A stretch of DNA of 16,844 nt, taken from contig CAYUEV010000033.1 of NCBI GenBank assembly GCA_964443825.1, positions 1 through 16,844 on the forward strand, in the 5' to 3' direction. Within the stretch, counting starts at the first letter, position 1. Every line of letters begins with the position of its first letter. This document shows positions 11,727 through 16,844 of the stretch, piece by piece. The stretch is from UBA1081 sp964443825. Lineage in GTDB: Bacteria > Bacillota > Clostridia > Oscillospirales > Acutalibacteraceae. The translations under genes and the position numbers were made by a program. The notes under the pieces were generated by a model. It searched no databases. It was not told where the DNA came from and saw only the letters and a program-made list of their open reading frames with translations.

Positions 11727-14105
11727 ATGAATAAACACTATAAATCTCTTGAACTCGATAGAATACTTTTGGAGCTTTCGGAATACGCCACTTGTCGTGA
11801 CAGCAAAATGGAAGCTCTTAATATAGAGCCTCTAACCGACTTGGCCGCGGCTCAAGGGGAACTTCAAAAAACGCTCGACGCTCATAAACTTTTGGGAAAG
11901 TTCGGAGCGCCTTCGTTCGGTTCGCTTAAAAACGTAAACAACTCCCTTTTAAGGGCTAACGCCGGAGGCGTCTTAAACACGCGAGAGCTTCTTGACGTCG
12001 CTGAGAATCTAAGAGTTATACGTTCTCTTTCAGAGTGGAGAAGCCGTCAGTCTGACGACGTTTCATGCTCTTTAGACGTTTATTTCGGTTCGCTTCGCCC
12101 AAATTTATACCTTGAAAATAAAATCGCGTCCGCTGTTATATCCGAAGAGGAAATTTCCGACGCGGCGTCGCCGGCATTATCCGATATAAGAAGAAAGATA
12201 AAACTGCAATCGGGGAGAATACGAGAAAAACTCGATTCAATAATACGCTCGGCAACTTACCAAAAATGCCTTCAGGATCCAATTATAACACAGAGAAACG
12301 GAAGATTCGTCGTCCCCGTAAAATCAGAATACAGAAGTAAAATCGCGGGACTCGTTCACGACACGTCTGCAAGCGGAGCCACAGTCTTTATAGAGCCTAT
12401 GTCGGTTGTCGAGGCTAATAACGAAATAAGAGTCCTGGAAGGAAAAGAGCAGGACGAGATAGAGAGGATTTTATCGGAGCTTTCTTCCGAGGCGGGATCG
12501 TTTTCGGAAGAGATGAAATACAGTTACGAGGCCGCGGTAGAGCTTAACCTCATTTTCGCGAAAGCGCAATTAGCTTATAAAATGAAAGCGAATAAACCCA
12601 GCCTAAACGACAACGGAATAACAGATTTAAAAAACGCGAGGCATCCGCTGCTTTCAAATTCCAAAGTCGTTCCGGTTAATATTTCTTTAGGCGAAAATTT
12701 TGACACGCTCGTAATTACAGGTCCTAACACCGGCGGCAAAACCGTTTCCCTTAAAACTTTAGGTCTTTTAACTCTCATGGCGGCGTGCGGTCTCATGATC
12801 CCGGCGGACGAGGGAAGCCGCGTATCCGTTTATAAAAATATCGCGGCGGACATAGGCGACGAACAAAGCATTGAGCAGTCGCTTTCGACCTTTTCATCTC
12901 ATATGGTGAATATAATCGACATAATAAAAAAAGCCGACGAAAAGAGCCTTGTTTTAATAGACGAACTTGGAGCCGGAACAGACCCTGTAGAAGGCGCGGC
13001 TTTAGCCATGGCGATACTGGAAAAATTACGCCGGAAAGGCGCGAAAATCGCCGCCACGACTCATTACGCCGAACTTAAGGCATACGCCCTCGACACGGAA
13101 AGAGTTGAGAACGCCTGCTGTGAATTTGACGTAACGACGCTAAGGCCCACCTACAGACTCTTAATAGGTTCTCCCGGAAGATCAAACGCTTTCGCGATTT
13201 CAGAGCGGTTGGGGATGGAAAAAGACGTTATAGAAAGAGCCAAAAGTTTAGTTTCGTCCGATAACGCGAGATTCGAAAACGTAGTCGACACGTTAGAAAA
13301 ACGGCGGATCGAAATGGAAAAAGAAAAAAGCGAGGCCGAAACGCTAAGACGCGAAAATGAGGAACTTTTGAGAAAGTCAGAGGAAAAGCTTTCAGACGTA
13401 ATTAAAATCCGTGAAAAAGAAATCGAAAAAGCGAAAAGCGAAGCCGCGAGACTTGTTGAAAATTCAAGAAGAGAAGCGAACTTACTTTTAAGTGAAATTG
13501 AAAAAGCCAAAAAAGAGTTAAAGTCAAACTCATTAAATCAAGAAAGTCTCAATGAAGTTCGCAGGAAAATTAAGAAAGACCTACAGGGAATAGATAACGC
13601 GACCGATCCCGTATTGTCGGATGTAGACGACGGTTACGAATTGTCAAGACCTTTACAGACGGGCGACAACGTAAAAGTATCGGGAATGAACTGTGAAGGC
13701 GTAATACTTTACATCTCTCAAAAAGGCGACTACGCCGACGTTCAGACAGGCGGCATAAAAATGCGTGTAAAGGTAAAAGACTTGCGACTTATAGAAAAAA
13801 GCGGCGGCGATGAAAACAAGGCTTTTGTACAAAAAAGTACAGAAAGCCGCCTCACTAAAGCGTCCGACGCGAGGTGCGATTTAAGAGGCATGACGGTTGA
13901 CGAGGCGATAGACGTCCTCGATCTGTTCCTTGACAACATGGTCATGTCGGGTTTATCGGAAGTTACAATAATACATGGAAAAGGCACAGGAAAGCTGAGA
14001 GCGGCCGTTCAAGCGCGTTTAAAGGCTCATCCGCAGGTAAAATCATACCGTTTGGGCGTCTACGGAGAAGGGGAGGACGGCGTGACTATAGCTGTTTTAA
14101 AGTGA
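11727..14105 (+). CDS. mutS2: MutS2 family ATPase/endonuclease
   Basis: A 792-residue MutS2. It has a clamp and lever region (1-300), an ATPase with Walker A TGPNTGGKT (331-339, K338) and Walker B SLVLIDELGAGTDP (407-420, D412/E413), a long charged coiled coil (about 515-620), a KOW-like linker (640-690) and a C-terminal Smr nuclease domain (715-792) with CDLRG (717-721) and HGKGTG (750-755). There is no N-terminal mismatch-recognition domain, as expected for MutS2. Homologues suppress homologous recombination, and Bacillus MutS2 also acts in ribosome rescue by splitting collided ribosomes. The ATG at 11727 has no clear Shine-Dalgarno. It lies 41 nt after the kinase gene, so co-transcription is plausible. 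Confidence 0.96.
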   Translation: MNKHYKSLELDRILLELSEYATCRDSKMEALNIEPLTDLAAAQGELQKTLDAHKLLGKFGAPSFGSLKNVNNSLLRANAGGVLNTRELLDVAENLRVIRSLSEWRSRQSDDVSCSLDVYFGSLRPNLYLENKIASAVISEEEISDAASPALSDIRRKIKLQSGRIREKLDSIIRSATYQKCLQDPIITQRNGRFVVPVKSEYRSKIAGLVHDTSASGATVFIEPMSVVEANNEIRVLEGKEQDEIERILSELSSEAGSFSEEMKYSYEAAVELNLIFAKAQLAYKMKANKPSLNDNGITDLKNARHPLLSNSKVVPVNISLGENFDTLVITGPNTGGKTVSLKTLGLLTLMAACGLMIPADEGSRVSVYKNIAADIGDEQSIEQSLSTFSSHMVNIIDIIKKADEKSLVLIDELGAGTDPVEGAALAMAILEKLRRKGAKIAATTHYAELKAYALDTERVENACCEFDVTTLRPTYRLLIGSPGRSNAFAISERLGMEKDVIERAKSLVSSDNARFENVVDTLEKRRIEMEKEKSEAETLRRENEELLRKSEEKLSDVIKIREKEIEKAKSEAARLVENSRREANLLLSEIEKAKKELKSNSLNQESLNEVRRKIKKDLQGIDNATDPVLSDVDDGYELSRPLQTGDNVKVSGMNCEGVILYISQKGDYADVQTGGIKMRVKVKDLRLIEKSGGDENKAFVQKSTESRLTKASDARCDLRGMTVDEAIDVLDLFLDNMVMSGLSEVTIIHGKGTGKLRAAVQARLKAHPQVKSYRLGVYGEGEDGVTIAVLK

Positions 14106-14163
14106 TATGAGTACAAATTTTATATGAATTTTATTGAATTTTAATCCGCTTTAAAACGATTAC

Positions 14164-14217
14164 GCAAGTAGCTTTGCTTTACAGCCTAAATCCTTGCTCA
14201 AATTTTTTTTATCATTT
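14164..14217 (+). terminator. Possible weak terminator after mutS2
   Basis: GCAAG (14164-14168) can pair with CTTGC (14193-14197) over 24 nt, followed shortly by a run of eight T and further T-rich DNA up to the next promoter. The stem is short, so this is tentative. Confidence 0.3.
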
Positions 14218-14230
14218 TTATTTTTTTCTA

Positions 14231-14259
14231 TTGACATTTAATCAACTCTTTTGTATAAT
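14231..14259 (+). promoter_or_regulatory. Perfect-consensus promoter of ylxM-ffh-rpsP-khpA
   Basis: TTGACA (14231-14236), 17-nt spacer, TATAAT (14254-14259). The start site is expected near 14266, so the leader is only about 40 nt. Confidence 0.82.
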
Positions 14260-14261
14260 AT

Positions 14262-14293
14262 CGATTTGTAAAGCGTACAATCTTTACAGATCG
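14262..14293 (+). promoter_or_regulatory. Dyad over the start site and leader of ylxM
   Basis: CGATTTGTAAAG (14262-14273) pairs with CTTTACAGATCG (14282-14293), 12 bp with one T-G wobble and an 8-nt loop (CGTACAAT). The right arm ends where the Shine-Dalgarno begins. It could be a protein-binding operator covering +1, or a hairpin at the extreme 5' end of the mRNA. No T-run follows, so it is not an attenuator terminator. Confidence 0.55.
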
Positions 14294-14301
14294 GAAGGTG
14301 A
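14293..14301 (+). promoter_or_regulatory. Shine-Dalgarno setting the ylxM start
   Basis: GGAAGGTGA ends 5 nt before the ATG at 14307. The in-frame GTG at 14298 lies inside this site and is not the start. Confidence 0.75.
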
Positions 14302-14306
14302 ATCGA

Positions 14307-14681
14307 ATGACTAAAAATCTCGACATGATTATGTTGCTTGATTTTTACGGCGAAACGCTCACGTCAAAGCAGCGCGCTTTTGTGGATTTTTATTACAACG
14401 ACGATTTATCTCTTTCCGAGATAGCGGAAAACTCCGGTATATCGAGGCAGGGCGTCAGGGATTCCATTAAACGCGCTGAAAGTCAGCTTACCGAAATGGA
14501 AAATAAATTGGGTTTTGTGGCGAGATTTGAAGCGGTACGCAGCGGTCTTCTTAAAATAAGCGAAAAAGCCGGCTTGATAAACGACGAGAACCTCAAATGC
14601 GGTCTTTCCAAGCTTATAAACGATCTTACCGTCGAGATTCGGTCCATATGCGACGATTTATTAGATCCCGAACTGAGTTAA
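14307..14681 (+). CDS. ylxM: YlxM, SRP-associated helix-turn-helix protein (UPF0122)
   Basis: A 124-residue protein with an N-terminal sigma-region-4-like HTH. LTSKQRAFVDFYYNDDLSL (18-36), then SEIAENSGISRQGVRDSIKR (37-56), followed by a helical C-terminus. It is the family almost always found before ffh in Firmicutes; homologues modulate the signal recognition particle pathway. The HTH would also suit DNA or RNA binding. Start by ribosome binding site as given separately. It lies 21 nt before ffh and shares its strong promoter. Confidence 0.93.
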   Translation: MTKNLDMIMLLDFYGETLTSKQRAFVDFYYNDDLSLSEIAENSGISRQGVRDSIKRAESQLTEMENKLGFVARFEAVRSGLLKISEKAGLINDENLKCGLSKLINDLTVEIRSICDDLLDPELS

Positions 14682-14702
14682 ACCAAAACGTGGGAGCAGG
14701 TT

Positions 14703-16043
14703 ATGGCATTTGAAGGTTTATCCGACAGGCTGGAGGCGGCCTTTAAAAAGCTCAGAAGCAAAGGCAGTCTTACCGAAAACGACGTTAAAGAAGCCATGCG
14801 CGAAGTGCGTTTAGCACTTCTTGAAGCCGACGTCAGCTATAAAGTCGCCAAAGATTTCACAACGTCCGTCACAAATAAGGCCATCGGCGCAAAGGTCATG
14901 GAGAGTTTAACACCCGCGCAAATGGTCATTAAAATTGTGAACGAGGAGCTTGTGGCTTTAATGGGCGGTCAGGAGGCGAAGCTCGCGTCCGCTGCGCATC
15001 CGCCCACAATAGTTATGATGTGCGGTCTTCAAGGCTCAGGCAAAACCACCCATTGCGCGAAAATCGCCAAAATGCTTAAAAAACAGGGTCACAGACCGCT
15101 TCTCGTAGCCTGCGACGTTTACAGACCGGCCGCCATCAAACAGCTTCAAGTCGTCGGCGAACAGGCGGGCGTACCCGTTTTTGAGATGGGAACGGAAAAT
15201 CCCGTTATTATTTCCAAAGAATCCGTAAAATACGCCAAAGACAAAGGCTATGATTACGTTTTCCTTGATACGGCGGGCAGACTTCACATTGACGAGCAGT
15301 TAATGCAAGAGCTTAAAAACATTAAAGCCGAGGTTAAGCCCCACGAGATTCTCTTAGTCGTAGACAGCATGACCGGTCAAGACGCGGTAAACGTAGCGTC
15401 CACTTTTAACCAAGCCCTTGGAATAGACGGATTAGTTCTCACCAAACTTGACGGCGACACAAGGGGAGGCGCCGCTCTTTCCGCGAGAGCCGTCACAGGC
15501 AAACCTATCAAGTTTGTCGGCGTGGGCGAAAAATTAGACGATCTCGACGTTTTCCACCCTGAGAGAATGGCGTCAAGAATATTGGGCATGGGCGACGTTC
15601 TTTCACTTATCGAAAAAGCGGAACAGACGCTCGATGAGAAAAAAGCCTTAGAACTTGAAGAAAAATTAAGACGTAACAAATTCGATTTAAACGATCTTTT
15701 ATCACAGCTGACAGAAGTCAAAAAAATGGGTTCAATGAAAGATATTCTTTCCATGCTGCCCGGAATTGGCAAAAAAATAAGAGACGTCGACGTCGACGAC
15801 CGTCAGCTCGACAAAACCGCGTCCATCATTTATTCAATGACTCCAAAAGAGCGTTCAAACCCTGATATTCTCAACCCCTCAAGAAAGCGCAGAATCGCGG
15901 CGGGGTGCGGTATGCAGGTCGAGGACGTAAACAAGCTTCTTTCACAATACCGTCAAATGCAAAGGATGTTTAAACAGATGACAGGCAAAGGCGGCAAGAA
16001 AAAAATGAGAAGAATGCAAAATATGATGGGCGGCATGACGTAA
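14703..16043 (+). CDS. ffh: Signal recognition particle protein Ffh (SRP54)
   Basis: GTPase subunit of the signal recognition particle, 446 residues, binding 4.5S/6S RNA and signal sequences of nascent membrane and secreted proteins, with FtsY as partner at the membrane. An N domain (1-90) contains LLEADVSYKVAKDF. The G domain has the P-loop GLQGSGKTT (108-116), DVYRPAA (138-144), DTAGRLH (189-195), TKLDGDTRGGAAL (247-259). The M domain is methionine-rich from about 330, with signal-peptide groove and RNA-binding segments (SRKRRIAAGCGMQVEDVN) and a basic, Met-rich tail (KKKMRRMQNMMGGM). GGGAG/AGG sites precede the ATG. The SRP RNA gene is not in the window. Confidence 0.98.
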   Translation: MAFEGLSDRLEAAFKKLRSKGSLTENDVKEAMREVRLALLEADVSYKVAKDFTTSVTNKAIGAKVMESLTPAQMVIKIVNEELVALMGGQEAKLASAAHPPTIVMMCGLQGSGKTTHCAKIAKMLKKQGHRPLLVACDVYRPAAIKQLQVVGEQAGVPVFEMGTENPVIISKESVKYAKDKGYDYVFLDTAGRLHIDEQLMQELKNIKAEVKPHEILLVVDSMTGQDAVNVASTFNQALGIDGLVLTKLDGDTRGGAALSARAVTGKPIKFVGVGEKLDDLDVFHPERMASRILGMGDVLSLIEKAEQTLDEKKALELEEKLRRNKFDLNDLLSQLTEVKKMGSMKDILSMLPGIGKKIRDVDVDDRQLDKTASIIYSMTPKERSNPDILNPSRKRRIAAGCGMQVEDVNKLLSQYRQMQRMFKQMTGKGGKKKMRRMQNMMGGMT

Positions 16044-16106
16044 GTTAGCGAATTTATCCTTAAATCAAAATATAATCGTCAAAGACAAAACAAAAATTTT
16101 TTAATT

Positions 16107-16112
16107 GGAGGT
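16107..16112 (+). promoter_or_regulatory. Shine-Dalgarno setting the rpsP start
   Basis: GGAGGT, 7 nt before the ATG at 16120. It rules out the in-frame upstream start at 16105, which would add MEVFL and lies before the site. Confidence 0.85.
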
Positions 16113-16119
16113 ATTTTTA

Positions 16120-16365
16120 ATGGCAGTAAAAATCAGACTTCGTCGCATGGGCGCTAAAAAAGCCCCGTTTTATCGTATTGTCGTCGCCGATTCAAGGTAT
16201 CCGCGCGACGGAAGATTTATTGAAGAAATAGGATATTACAACCCGACGACCGACCCGGTCACGGTCAAAATAGACGCCGAGGCGGCGAAAAAATGGATCA
16301 ATAACGGCGCTCAGCCTACCGATACCGTAAGATCGCTCCTTAAAAAGAACGGCGTAATAGAATAA
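16120..16365 (+). CDS. rpsP: 30S ribosomal protein S16
   Basis: Small-subunit assembly protein of 81 residues, normal length. MAVKIRLRRMGAKKAPFYRI (1-20), VVADSRYPRDGRFIEEIGYY (21-40) and the final KKWINNGAQPTDTVRSLL are the classic S16 blocks. It lies 76 nt after ffh and 86 nt before khpA, in the usual order for Firmicutes. No further promoter was clearly seen in either gap. Confidence 0.98.
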   Translation: MAVKIRLRRMGAKKAPFYRIVVADSRYPRDGRFIEEIGYYNPTTDPVTVKIDAEAAKKWINNGAQPTDTVRSLLKKNGVIE

Positions 16366-16451
16366 CGATCCTTAAATGTAATGATGATATTATACCTTTT
16401 GCTCCCGAAAACATCATTTCAAATTATATAAACGAAGGAGGATGACAAGGA

Positions 16452-16685
16452 ATGGAAGAGTTGCTTGTCTCAATTGCCAAAGGTCTTGTTGACGATCCTT
16501 CAGCGGTCAATGTTACTACCGACCCGGAGAATGAAGGGGGAGTGGTTGTGTTTCATCTTCATGTAGCGGCGGATGATATGGGTCGCGTTATCGGAAAACA
16601 GGGCAGGATAGCGAAAGCTATCAGGACGGTTATGCGCGCTACAGCAAACCGCAAAGATATGAAAATCCAGGTTGAAATAGACTGA
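16452..16685 (+). CDS. khpA: KH-domain RNA-binding protein KhpA
   Basis: A 77-residue single KH domain that binds RNA, often as a partner of KhpB/EloR, with effects on cell division and elongation in Gram-positive bacteria. The KH core is VIGKQGRIAKAIRTVMRA (46-63) with the GxxG loop G48-K-Q-G51; MEELLVSIAKGLVDDPSAVN (1-20) is the family start. AAGGAGG lies upstream, with a rather long spacing of about 11 nt to the ATG at 16452. It follows rpsP as is usual. A hairpin follows 22 nt after its stop. Confidence 0.95.
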   Translation: MEELLVSIAKGLVDDPSAVNVTTDPENEGGVVVFHLHVAADDMGRVIGKQGRIAKAIRTVMRATANRKDMKIQVEID

Positions 16686-16707
16686 ACGAACGAACCGGAT
16701 TCTTCAT

Positions 16708-16745
16708 GAGCCGCCTTTTTTTGCTTAAAGCTTTTAAGGCGGCTC
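16708..16745. terminator. Strong hairpin after khpA, possible terminator
   Basis: GAGCCGCCTT (16708-16717) is exactly complementary to AAGGCGGCTC (16736-16745); the 18-nt loop is T-rich on its left side and contains AAGC pairs. There is no clean T-run after the right arm on either strand (TCAACTTTTA on plus), so termination would be weak or factor-aided. It marks the end of the ylxM-ffh-rpsP-khpA group. Confidence 0.45.
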
Positions 16746-16766
16746 TCAACTTTTATAAACTAAGCC

Positions 16767-16844
16767 ATGGACAAAGAACTTACTTCCCAAAATTTTATAG
16801 AAATATTAGATTCGCGTTTTAAAAAAGGTCTTGGAGTAAATCTT
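16767..16844 (+). CDS. Start of an unrecognised ORF, cut by window end
   Basis: An open frame begins at the ATG at 16767 and runs off the window; 26 residues are visible (MDKELTSQNFIEILDSRF, then KKGLGVNL). A TAA in frame at 16761 fixes the start as this ATG or a later one. No Shine-Dalgarno precedes it. The fragment does not resemble the N-terminus of RimM or TrmD, which usually follow khpA. Too short for a family call, and chance openness is not excluded. Confidence 0.45.
   Translation, partial: MDKELTSQNFIEILDSRFKKGLGVNL

Noticed and set aside
13151..13510. 119-codon minus-strand ORF inside mutS2
   Set aside because: Serine/phenylalanine-rich translation opposite the mutS2 coiled coil, a typical antisense shadow.
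16376..16427. AATGATG...CATCATT inverted repeat between rpsP and khpA as a terminator
   Set aside because: Only 7 AT-rich pairs with a 25-nt or longer loop and no T-run; khpA needs to be read through from rpsP.
1..16844. Mobile element, CRISPR array, phage or defence system
   Set aside because: I looked for direct-repeat arrays, transposase or integrase motifs, terminal repeats and defence-type domains and found none; gene content is conserved housekeeping.

Overview
The window looks like chromosomal DNA from a low-GC Gram-positive bacterium, most likely an uncultured member of the Clostridia. The grounds are strong GGAGG-type ribosome binding sites on many genes, consensus sigma-A promoters (TTGACA-17-TATAAT), a four-cysteine L31, a CxxC-x17-CxxC zinc-ribbon protein, MutS2, YlxM next to ffh, and KhpA after rpsP. 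A run of exactly 100 N marks a scaffold join, so this is a draft or metagenome-derived assembly. No phage, transposon, CRISPR array, tRNA or rRNA is visible; nearly everything is housekeeping or conserved.

Left part (1-3120). A 5'-truncated GT2 glycosyltransferase reads rightwards. Against it, on the minus strand, lies an unlabelled 39-codon gene (1026-1145) with its own extended -10 promoter, a strong Shine-Dalgarno, a TTG start and an intrinsic terminator. Further minus-strand genes are thiN (thiamine pyrophosphokinase), a yigZ/IMPACT-family gene and rpmE (L31). The rpmE terminator sits directly against the yigZ start. A 309-bp divergent spacer carries the rpmE promoter and, on the other strand, a perfect-consensus promoter with a folded leader of about 120 nt for a zinc-ribbon protein.

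Middle (3121-9403). The zinc-ribbon gene ends at a hairpin shared with a convergent minus-strand operon. Read from its promoter near 8350, that operon is: membrane-anchored SH3b protein, class A penicillin-binding protein, ruvX, flavodoxin-like protein, DnaQ-type exonuclease. It joins cell-wall synthesis with DNA maintenance. Upstream lies a D-2-hydroxyacid dehydrogenase on the same strand, then the assembly gap.

Right part (9504-16844). A sigma-A promoter drives a VTT/TVP38 membrane protein, a divergent galactokinase-family kinase and mutS2. A second perfect-consensus promoter, with a dyad over its start site, drives ylxM-ffh-rpsP-khpA: signal recognition particle protein and its HTH partner, S16, and the KH RNA-binding protein. 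After khpA comes a strong hairpin and then the beginning of an unrecognised ORF, instead of the usual rimM-trmD-rplS.

I saw no clear new defence or mobile system. The least explained items are the 39-codon gene, the repeat operator-like site before the SH3b/PBP operon, the ylxM-ffh start-site dyad and the zinc-ribbon leader.
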